From Pseudomaricurvus sp033283175 (GTDB lineage: Bacteria > Pseudomonadota > Gammaproteobacteria > Pseudomonadales > Cellvibrionaceae), in the NCBI GenBank assembly GCA_033283175.1, contig JAWMQM010000003.1, positions 558,001 to 622,000 of the forward strand: 64,000 bases of DNA. Reading direction: 5' to 3'. Made by a program: the position numbers and the translations under genes. Shown one piece after another: positions 52,951-60,113 of the stretch (position 1 is its first letter; each line of letters begins with the position of its first letter). Below the pieces are notes generated by a model, which ran no database searches, had not been told where the DNA came from, and worked only from the letters and a program-made list of their open reading frames with translations.

Positions 52951-54297
52951 TCACTTATCCCCGTTTGCCATTGGTGTGCCTGGTTCGCCAATCACCTGAG
53001 GCTGGTGGCCGCCACGCCTGCGGTCCAGTAACCAGATCAGGCCGAACACCGGTAGCAGCAATACAGGCACAAAGGCCACTGACTGGAAGGATTCAACCGA
53101 GGCGTAGCGAATGACCTCTGTCATGGCTTCGGGGGTGAGGGTGGCCAGGGCCGCTGTGCCGCCGGCCGCTTCGGCTTTGGCGCTGTCAAAAATGGCCCCC
53201 ATCTGCGGCAGCACAAACTGTATCGACATACCGCCGGCAAAACCCATCAATCCCATAGCCAACGCGCCGCCCCGGGGGAAGCGCTCGGAGGTGATGGCCA
53301 GCATGGTGGGCCACAGGTAGCACACACCTATACCCCAGATGGTAGCGGCACCAAAGGCCAGCAGCGGCGTATTGGCGAGGCTGAGGGCATAGAGCCCTGT
53401 TGCGGCGGCGATACAGGAGGCAAACATCAGGCCGACGGAGGAGATACGCTCAACAATGGCACCGGCGAAGTGGCGCATGACAAACATCAGTGCACTGACG
53501 TAGACCAGCAGCAGAATCCCTTGCATGCCCACGATGTTGGAGAGTGTGATATTGACCCATTGGCCGGGTGCCAGTTCGGTGGCAGCCGTCAGCCACATAC
53601 AGGCCCAGAACACCCAGAACAGCGGGCGCCGGATCAACTCGCTGAGCATCCCCGTGTAGCTGATGCCGGCGGCCACCCGTTCGGTGACCGGAAATTGAGC
53701 CCCTACTACAAGCCAGGCCATCAGTAGTGACGGCAGCAGCAGTACCAACAGATTGAGCTGCCAGGGCAGTTGTACGGCGCTGATCCCTACGCCCAGCAAG
53801 CCGCCGATGACGATACCCGCTGGCCACCAGGCGTGCAGTATATTAAGGCGATGGGTTTTCTCCTCCGGGTAGAGTGCTGCCACCATCGGGTTGGAGGCCG
53901 CTTCCACCGCACCCCAGCCAAGGCCGGTCAACAGCAGGCTGAACAGCACCAGTGTCTCCACCAGTTGATCGGGCGGCATGATTGAGGCCACCAGCAAACC
54001 GGCAGAGCCGAGCACATAACCCAGGGCAGAGAGCAGCAGCATGCGCTTCATGCCAATCAGATCCACCAGCGCACTGCCAAATAACAGGGTCAAGGCAAAG
54101 CCGGTAAAGGTGGCGCCCAGTGCTTCGCCTACTTTGGTGGCGGAGGTGGCAAGATCAATCTTGTCGTAGATGTCCGACTGTAGATCGGGAGCGATGTTGG
54201 CTCGTACTGCGAAACCAAGGCCAATCATAAAAATGGACAGATTGCCGATAAGGTAGAGGCGTTTGCGATCAATACCGGAATTGTGGGTAGGTTCCAT
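52951..54297 (-). CDS. MFS sugar transporter, FucP/GlcP-like
   Basis: A 448-residue inner-membrane carrier with twelve hydrophobic helices. Opening FMIGLGFAVRANIAPDLQSDIYD, GEALGATFTGFALTLLFGSALVDLIGMKRMLLL and WGAVEAASNPMVAALYPEEKTHRLNILHAWWPAGIVIGG follow the pattern of fucose/glucose proton symporters (the EAASNP and LHAWWP segments correspond to substrate-side helices). It probably imports the mono- or oligosaccharide product of the periplasmic steps. It is the last gene of the minus-strand operon Gfo/Idh - isomerase - ThuA - isomerase - MFS, 51 bases after the preceding gene. Confidence 0.92.
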   Translation of the reverse strand: MEPTHNSGIDRKRLYLIGNLSIFMIGLGFAVRANIAPDLQSDIYDKIDLATSATKVGEALGATFTGFALTLLFGSALVDLIGMKRMLLLSALGYVLGSAGLLVASIMPPDQLVETLVLFSLLLTGLGWGAVEAASNPMVAALYPEEKTHRLNILHAWWPAGIVIGGLLGVGISAVQLPWQLNLLVLLLPSLLMAWLVVGAQFPVTERVAAGISYTGMLSELIRRPLFWVFWACMWLTAATELAPGQWVNITLSNIVGMQGILLLVYVSALMFVMRHFAGAIVERISSVGLMFASCIAAATGLYALSLANTPLLAFGAATIWGIGVCYLWPTMLAITSERFPRGGALAMGLMGFAGGMSIQFVLPQMGAIFDSAKAEAAGGTAALATLTPEAMTEVIRYASVESFQSVAFVPVLLLPVFGLIWLLDRRRGGHQPQVIGEPGTPMANGDK

Positions 54298-54348
54298 CTG
54301 GTGAATATCTCTTTTTATAGTGGTTATTGTTCACGCGGGGGCAAAGGT

Positions 54349-55221
54349 TCAGCGTAACAGTTGTTGCAGAAAGTAATAGCCGTCCTGGGCCAGGGCATCC
54401 TGACTGGGAGCGAGCGGACGCCAGATGGCGGCGGCATCGGCAATGGTCACACAGTCGGGTGTGAAGGATTCGATTACGCAGTCGCCCTGGTAACCAATGG
54501 CCTTCAGGCCGCGCAACACTTCGTCCCATTTGACCTGCCCCTTGCCCGGGGTGCCACGATGGCTTTCACTGGCATCCACATACACCAGATCGTCACCGGC
54601 CAGCACTATCGCATCGAAGATGCTCTCTTCCTCGATATTCATGTGAAAGGTATCGAGGTGGATTTTTACAGAGGGCAGGTCGATATTGCCAATCAACTGC
54701 TTCACCTGTGCGGCAGTGTTGATCAGATCGGTTTCAAAACGGTTCAGGGGCTCAACCGCCAGTGTGACGCCGTAATCGGCTGCCATGTTTCCCGCAGCCG
54801 TCAGTCCCTCTACGGCCAGTTGCCATTCCCGCTGCTTTTGCTCATCGGAGACTTTGCGACGTTTGCCGACAGCGGAATAGGCCGGCCCAACCATCAACCT
54901 GACGCCCAGTTGCTCGCAGATCGCCATGGTCTGCTGCATATAATTGAGGCTGTTCTGGCGCACCCGTGGATCTTCGTGGGTCAGGTCACGATCCGGACCA
55001 TAGGCGGCGGAGACATGCAGGCGCATGGGGTGCTCTGCCAGTGCTGCTTTTACCGCTGCAATATCAATGGTGGCCGGATCCTCAATGGGCAGTGTAAACA
55101 CATCAAAGCCCATGGCTTTGGCTTTGCCAATGAGTGCCACGGAGTCTCTGGTAAACGGGGATTCCCATACCCAGGCGTTAACACCGATGCCGATGGGTGA
55201 GGGAGGGCGCGTGTCGTTCAT
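54349..55221 (-). CDS. xylose-isomerase-fold TIM barrel protein (sugar epimerase/isomerase-like)
   Basis: A 290-residue cytoplasmic TIM-barrel protein. The metal ligands expected for this fold can be placed at EPLNRFE (Glu about 155), HLDTFHMNIEEE (Asp/His about 188), a His in ASESHRG, and VIESFTPD (Glu about 249). Relatives include D-tagatose 3-epimerase, hydroxypyruvate isomerase and enzymes acting on 3-keto glycosides. A 3-keto sugar is a fitting substrate here, by context. GGAG lies before ATG 55221; the longer frame to 55488 would overlap the ThuA gene. Fourth gene of the minus-strand operon, 37 bases after the ThuA-like gene. Confidence 0.9.
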   Translation of the reverse strand: MNDTRPPSPIGIGVNAWVWESPFTRDSVALIGKAKAMGFDVFTLPIEDPATIDIAAVKAALAEHPMRLHVSAAYGPDRDLTHEDPRVRQNSLNYMQQTMAICEQLGVRLMVGPAYSAVGKRRKVSDEQKQREWQLAVEGLTAAGNMAADYGVTLAVEPLNRFETDLINTAAQVKQLIGNIDLPSVKIHLDTFHMNIEEESIFDAIVLAGDDLVYVDASESHRGTPGKGQVKWDEVLRGLKAIGYQGDCVIESFTPDCVTIADAAAIWRPLAPSQDALAQDGYYFLQQLLR

Positions 55222-55258
55222 AAACGTCTCCGATTGAGCAATCTGTTGTTGGCAGTGC

Positions 55259-56428
55259 TTACTGTTTGTCACATTGATTGTGGTTGAGTCCGGCTGCCCA
55301 CTCGATGGCCTGGCGCAACAGGGCGCGGTGATGCTGATCCTGGTAGACCTCGGGCACATGGCCAATCGCCGAATAGAAGGATCGCCCTTTGCCAATACAG
55401 CGAGCCCAGGCGATGGGATGATCGCCCATGGCAAGTTTCTGGCCGCCGCGTCCCACCGGTTGATAGCTGCTTTCATCCAGTGTCGCAATCACCATGGCCC
55501 CATTGTCCCGGGGGCTGCTGGCAAAGGAGTACCACTCCTCGGTGAGCTCCCACTGCGCCGGCAGCCCACGTTCAATGCCGGTACCACTGGGCTCTACTGC
55601 AATACGCGCCCGCTGAAACTGTGGATCCTGGGTGTGGCCGATAAAGCGGGCACCGATCAGCTCGTCCACATACCAGTCCCAGAAATAGGTGGGGTCGCCG
55701 CCGCTGCCGTGGATACCAAGGAAGCCTCCCCCCTGTTCGATGTAGTTGCGAAAAGCTTTCCTTTGCTCGAGCGTGAGTACGTCGCCACTGATATTGTTCC
55801 AGATGACGGCGTCGAACTGTTTCAGTGTTGCCGGATTAAAGGCGGCGCCGTTGTCCGTGGTGGTCAGGCTCCAGCCGTTGGCTTTCGCCAGGGATTTCAG
55901 CAGGGCGGTGGCGGCGTCGAAGGAGGGGACATCCTTAAAACCGTTGATTTTTTCCATCACCAGCAGGCGGGGTTTGCCTTTGGCGATATGCAGCTCGGGC
56001 GCCTCGCTGTCATAACGCGCACAACGAGCGCTGCGATCCGTGTCGGTGACAGTGAGCGATGCCAGTTCGGCTCCAATCTGGTTGAGTGCTTCGTCGGGCA
56101 AATGTGCCATGGCGGCAATCCAGCGGACATTGAGAATCGCGCTGAACGAGGGGGGCGTGGTGCTGGCGAAGGTGGTGGGCATCTTGTCCAGGGCGCCATC
56201 CATCCGGGCATTGACGATGGCCCGGGCCTCCGGTTTCAGCATGATGTCAATTAACGGTGTATCCAGTGAATAGGGCTGATCCCGCAGGGGGCAATCGATT
56301 TGTTCTGCAGCCGTTGCGCTTGTAGTGATGGCTGCATATAGAAACAGGGCCGTGAGTAAACCGGAGCTCAGGTGCAGGGCTCGCAAAATGGCAGGACACA
56401 GGGCAGTTGCTTTTGGTGTATATGACAT
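55259..56428 (-). CDS. secreted ThuA-like protein
   Basis: A 389-residue exported protein. A signal peptide covers about 1-41 (LLTALFLYAAITTSATAA); residues 45-150 form an extra N-terminal helical region containing repeated acidic/aliphatic helices, and the ThuA domain occupies about 155-375 with FDAVIWNNISGDVLTLEQR, EQGGGFLGIHGSGGDP, FIGHTQDPQFQRA and HPIAWARCIGKGRSFYSAIGH. It is a paralogue of the membrane-anchored ThuA at 50805, sharing the motif set but not the N-terminal region. The stop of the downstream gene is 37 bases away and its own start is 4 bases after the preceding stop. Both paralogues being exported suggests the 3-keto chemistry begins outside the cytoplasm. Confidence 0.88.
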   Translation of the reverse strand: MSYTPKATALCPAILRALHLSSGLLTALFLYAAITTSATAAEQIDCPLRDQPYSLDTPLIDIMLKPEARAIVNARMDGALDKMPTTFASTTPPSFSAILNVRWIAAMAHLPDEALNQIGAELASLTVTDTDRSARCARYDSEAPELHIAKGKPRLLVMEKINGFKDVPSFDAATALLKSLAKANGWSLTTTDNGAAFNPATLKQFDAVIWNNISGDVLTLEQRKAFRNYIEQGGGFLGIHGSGGDPTYFWDWYVDELIGARFIGHTQDPQFQRARIAVEPSGTGIERGLPAQWELTEEWYSFASSPRDNGAMVIATLDESSYQPVGRGGQKLAMGDHPIAWARCIGKGRSFYSAIGHVPEVYQDQHHRALLRQAIEWAAGLNHNQCDKQ

Positions 56429-56432
56429 GGTC

Positions 56433-57488
56433 TTAATCCAGTCCAAGAATACGGCGGTTGGTGGCTTCGTCGGCACCACTGCTGGCGAAATCATCAAAGG
56501 CCTTGTCCGTGGTGCGAATCAGGTGGTGGTTGATAAAGTCGACGCCTTCACGGGCGCCGTCCTCCGGATGTTTGAGGCAACACTCCCACTCCAGTACTGC
56601 CCAGCCGTCGAAGCCGTATTGGGTGAGTTTGCTGAAGATGCCGCCGAAATCGATCTGCCCGTCGCCGAGGGAGCGGAAACGGCCGGGGCGCTCTTTCCAG
56701 CCCTGATAACCGCCATACACGCCACTGCGGCCATTGGGGGTAAACTCCGCATCCTTCACATGAAACATACGAATGCGTTCGTGGTAGATATCAATGAACT
56801 GTAAATAGTCCAGCTGCTGCAGTACAAAGTGACTGGGGTCGTAGAGCATGTTACAGCGCGGATGGTTGCCGGTGGCTTCCAGGAAACGCTCAAAGGTGAC
56901 GCCGTCGTGCAGGTCTTCGCCGGGGTGAATTTCGTAGCAGAGGTCTACGCCAGCTTCATCAAAGGCGTCCAGAATGGGTAGCCAGCGCTTCGCCAGCTCT
57001 TTAAAGCCTGTTTCGACCAGGCCGGTTGGACGTTGGGGCCAGGGGTAGACGGTATGCCAGAGGAGGGCGCCGGAGAAGGTGGCATGAGCGTTAAGGCCCA
57101 GGTTGTGGCTGGCTTTAGCCGCAAGCAGGAGCTGCTCGACTGCCCACTGCTGGCGAGCGCGGGCGTTGCCGCGCAGGGCTTCCGGTGCAAAGCCATCAAA
57201 CAGTTCGTTGTAGGCCGGATGCACGGCGACCAGCTGTCCCTGCAGGTGGGTAGACAGCTCGGTGATGGCTACGCCGTTGCCGGCACAGATGCTGGTCAAT
57301 TCATCACAGTAATCCTTACTGGTGGCGGCCAGCTGCAGGTCGATCAGCCTCGTCTCCCAGGTAGGGATTTGTACCCCCTGGTAGCCGAGTTCACCGGCCC
57401 AGCGGGTGATGTTGTTCAGGTTGTCAAAAGGTGCCTCGTCGCCGGCAAACTGTGCCAGGAAAATCGCGGGGCCTTTAATGCCAGACAT
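56433..57488 (-). CDS. xylose-isomerase-fold TIM barrel protein
   Basis: A 351-residue cytoplasmic TIM-barrel protein with metal ligands in DLCYEIHPGEDLHDG (Glu), CNMLYDPSHFVLQ (Asp/His), FHVKDAEF (His/Asp) and WAVLEWECC (Glu). The extra segment between barrel strands (RMFHVKDAEFTPNGRSGVYGG) is typical of the IolE/IolH-like sugar-isomerase group found next to Gfo/Idh/MocA dehydrogenases. It would isomerise, epimerise or dehydrate a keto sugar. It lies 33 bases after the Gfo/Idh stop and 4 bases before the ThuA start. Together with the 290-residue paralogue it makes two different TIM-barrel steps in one operon. Confidence 0.9.
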   Translation of the reverse strand: MSGIKGPAIFLAQFAGDEAPFDNLNNITRWAGELGYQGVQIPTWETRLIDLQLAATSKDYCDELTSICAGNGVAITELSTHLQGQLVAVHPAYNELFDGFAPEALRGNARARQQWAVEQLLLAAKASHNLGLNAHATFSGALLWHTVYPWPQRPTGLVETGFKELAKRWLPILDAFDEAGVDLCYEIHPGEDLHDGVTFERFLEATGNHPRCNMLYDPSHFVLQQLDYLQFIDIYHERIRMFHVKDAEFTPNGRSGVYGGYQGWKERPGRFRSLGDGQIDFGGIFSKLTQYGFDGWAVLEWECCLKHPEDGAREGVDFINHHLIRTTDKAFDDFASSGADEATNRRILGLD

Positions 57489-57521
57489 AGTACTTACTCC
57501 GGACGGTCAATCGGTTATCGA

Positions 57522-58679
57522 TCAGTACTGTGGCAGGGTATGCCACTTCAACGTGCTGTTGCTGGCGGCAACAGCGTGCTCAATAAACGCCATACCCCGT
57601 ACCGCTTCGGCAATTCCGGGACAGTCGGTTGCGCGCTCATCGGGTTCGGTGCCATTCTCGCAGGCGCGGATCTGTCCGGCGAAGGCCATGTAGAGATTGG
57701 CAAAGGCTTCCAGGTAGCCCTCCGGATGGCCGTTGGGTGTGCGGGTGTTGGCGGCAGCAAGCGTGCTGAGGTAGGGCATACCGGTGCGGAGCATCTGTGT
57801 GGGTTGGTCACTCCATTTGAGCCACAGGGTGTTGGGCTCCTGTTGCGACCACTCCAGTCCACCTTTGTCGCCATAGAGCCGAATGCGCAGATTGTTCTCT
57901 TCTCCGACGCTGACCTGGCTGGCGATCAACACGCCTTTGGCGCCGTTGTTAAAGCGCAGCAATATGGAGCCGTCGTCGTCCAGCTCACGACCGCTAATCA
58001 CCGGAGTCAGATCGGCACACATTTCGCTGATCTGCAGTCCGCTGATGTACTCGGCAAGATTGGCAGCGTGTACGCCGATATCGCCAATGGTGCAGCTGAT
58101 ACCGGACTGAGCCGGATCCAGACGCCAACTGGCCTGCTTGTTACCACTGTCTTCTTCGCGTGTGGCCAGCCAGCCCTGCGGGTATTCCACCACCACCTTA
58201 TGAATACGGCCCAGGGCGCCGGCGGCTACCCGCTGGCGGGCCTCTTTCACCATGGGGTAACCGGTGTAGGCGTGGGAAAGGCCGTACAGCAGGCCGGTCT
58301 CTTCTACCAGATCCCGCAGTCTGAGCACCTCATCCAGGTTATAGGTGGCCGGTTTGTCGGACATCACGTGGAAGCCCGCTCCCAAGGCTGCTGCGGCTAT
58401 GGGGAAGTGGGTATGGTTGGGGGTGACGATGGCCACAAACTGCATGCGCTGCTCCGCGGGCAGGGCAGCTTCCTGCAGCATCATCTGCTGGTAGTTGGCG
58501 TATACACGGGATGATGGAAGATGCAGAGCTGCTCCGGAATGTGCTGACTTGCCTGGGTCGCTGCTGAAGGCGCCACACACCAGTTCGATTTCGCCATCAA
58601 GGGCGGAGGCCCAGCGGTGCACGGCGCCGATAAACGCGCCTTCGCCCCCGCCGACCATGCCCATGCGGATTTTTGCCAT
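57522..58679 (-). CDS. Gfo/Idh/MocA-family oxidoreductase
   Basis: A 385-residue NAD(P)-dependent sugar dehydrogenase. The Rossmann start is MGMVGGGEGAFIG (6-18), TPNHTHFP lies at 86-93, the catalytic Lys is in S-D108-K109-P110, and GDIGVHAANL carries the catalytic Asp/His pair. Members oxidise or reduce sugars at C1-C3, including ThuB-type 3-keto-forming enzymes. As first gene of the operon it would act with the two TIM-barrel proteins and ThuA. GAGGTAAACACA precedes ATG 58679; a start at 58748 has no ribosome-binding site. The LacI operator lies 198 bases upstream. Confidence 0.93.
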   Translation of the reverse strand: MAKIRMGMVGGGEGAFIGAVHRWASALDGEIELVCGAFSSDPGKSAHSGAALHLPSSRVYANYQQMMLQEAALPAEQRMQFVAIVTPNHTHFPIAAAALGAGFHVMSDKPATYNLDEVLRLRDLVEETGLLYGLSHAYTGYPMVKEARQRVAAGALGRIHKVVVEYPQGWLATREEDSGNKQASWRLDPAQSGISCTIGDIGVHAANLAEYISGLQISEMCADLTPVISGRELDDDGSILLRFNNGAKGVLIASQVSVGEENNLRIRLYGDKGGLEWSQQEPNTLWLKWSDQPTQMLRTGMPYLSTLAAANTRTPNGHPEGYLEAFANLYMAFAGQIRACENGTEPDERATDCPGIAEAVRGMAFIEHAVAASNSTLKWHTLPQY

Positions 58680-58876
58680 TGTGTTTACCTCAATTCTTCT
58701 GGCGCGCTTTGGATAGGTTACTGCTGCACCAGTAAATCGATTGCGCACTTCCCGGAAGGGTTCGGCTGGGCAATCAATATGAGTTCCTGTTTATAGTTCT
58801 GGCCGCCGGGGGGCGGGTGGTGTATCAGCCACTCTTTCTGACAGTAGAACGGCATTCTAGATAGTGGACAGCCTTA

Positions 58877-58890
58877 TGTAAACGTTTACA
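58877..58890. promoter_or_regulatory. LacI-family operator TGTAAACGTTTACA
   Basis: A perfect 14-base palindrome, 198 bases before the Gfo/Idh start on the minus strand, identical to those at 40080 and 48291. It places the five-gene operon under the same regulator. Confidence 0.85.
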
Positions 58891-59130
58891 GGTTAAGAAT
58901 GGTTGGGTTGATGAGCTGCCGCTGACCAGCTGGAAAGTCATGGCCCGGAGTGGTGTTCGGGATGGTACGTAGGGCGAGGCAGTATTTGGTAGGTGAGTAC
59001 CGAAGGTGGCCCCTGTATGGATAACGCTGAGAAATCCAAAAAGTCTTAATTCTCAGACCGTTAAAATCCAGAAAAATATATAAAAAACAGTATGTTACAG
59101 TTTATAATCCTTCCTGTTTCGGTGGGCTAC

Positions 59131-59150
59131 ATCCGCCCACTCCGATCATA
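59131..59150 (+). repeat. second copy of tRNA-3'-end-like sequence
   Basis: Twenty bases agree with 20679-20698 at 18 positions (ATCCG-CCACTCCGA-CATA with differences at two sites). Here the preceding bases form a hairpin GTGGGC/GCCCAC (59122-59140 region) instead of a T-arm, so tRNA resemblance is weaker. It could be the partner attachment site of an element spanning 20.7-59.1 kb, but a match of this quality can also arise by chance in a window this long. Confidence 0.3.
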
Positions 59151-59897
59151 AACAGACATCATAAGGCGGGTTAAAGTCGCTTTAAGGTGTCAGTTTAAAT
59201 TCGTACAAAATTCTCCGATATTGGCCTGAAACGAGCGCTCAGCGGCCAGCCTTGGCTGGCCTGTCCGGTTTGTTTTCAAAAACAGTGAAAAGAGAGTGGG
59301 CAGGATTCAGTCGCAGGCGAGACAGCTTAAGCTAATGTCTGTTCCAGGTATTACCGCAATCGAATCCCAGGTAACTAACCACTGAATCCACATTTGGTTA
59401 CTTCTATTTGCTGGTGCATGCAGAGAGAGTTTTTCCTTCAACAATAAGGACTCTTTTGATTCATCATGAAAATTCTTTCACAGGGCGCAGGGCAACTCTC
59501 CCCGGAGTATTTCTGGAGCCTCTTTTACCTACTCAATTCAAGTTCAATCGATGCGCTGAGACCAGCGCCGCGCGATTTCTCAGGCATTGGTGCCTCAGGG
59601 TTGTGCTCTAGCCTGCGCTTTGCAGTATCGCCGTGACTCGCCTTCTTTCACATGACCGCGAAATCCACTTTTGTGGATGAAGTCATAATCACTCGTCCGC
59701 AAGGCCCACAGACACAGGTGGATAACCAAGGGATGGGGCGATTTGTGGTCATGGTGGTCGGGTTAGTCTGGCTGGTGGACCAAGGTTTGCTCTAGCCACT
59801 TTTCCCCAAAATGACCACGAGCACCTGTATTTGGGTGGGGATCTGGTGCTTCTGTTATTGACGCCAGATGGCGCGAAAGAAGCCATTCTTGAAAAAG

Positions 59898-59941
59898 TTG
59901 ACAGGATTGGCTGAGCCAACTTACGCTACACACTGTCGCAT
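59898..59941 (+). promoter_or_regulatory. promoter and TetR-type operator of the third TonB receptor
   Basis: TTGACA at 59898-59903 is followed after 17-18 bases by ACGCTACACACTGTCGCAT (59923-59941). The latter matches ATGCTACACAGTGTCGCAT at 63082-63100 in 17 of 19 positions, and identity continues into ATATCT. The site covers the expected -10 region, as a repressor site should. Confidence 0.7.
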
Positions 59942-60113
59942 ATCTATTATGGATGATTTTTGTGCCACAGCAGGGCTGTTACCAGTAGCTGCAGGAGCGG
60001 ATGGCGGGTAAGTAGTAGCGCCCCCCGTATTGTGCAGGCCAGTGAGCTGAGTATTTCACCGGGACAGTGACAGATAACGTTACGTATAAAAATTCAGGTC
60101 TGGGAGAATAATA

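Larger units (their letters stand above)
58891..60113. other. 1.2-kb stretch without a convincing gene
   Basis: Several short frames exist (for example 59408-59611 and a 47-codon frame from 59652) but none shows a family pattern or a ribosome-binding site. The part 59035-59110 is AT-rich. It holds the tRNA-like repeat at 59131-59150, the TetR-type operator 59923-59941, and the promoter of the TonB gene. It may contain decayed sequence. Confidence 0.55.

Noticed and set aside
57033..58514. 493-codon open frame on the plus strand
   Set aside because: Opposite the Gfo/Idh and TIM-barrel genes, whose motifs are intact; the translation shows only low-complexity Gly/Val-rich sequence.
59408..59611. 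67-codon frame in the gap before the third TonB gene
   Set aside because: Arg/Leu-rich without pattern; starts inside AT-rich noncoding DNA with no ribosome-binding site.
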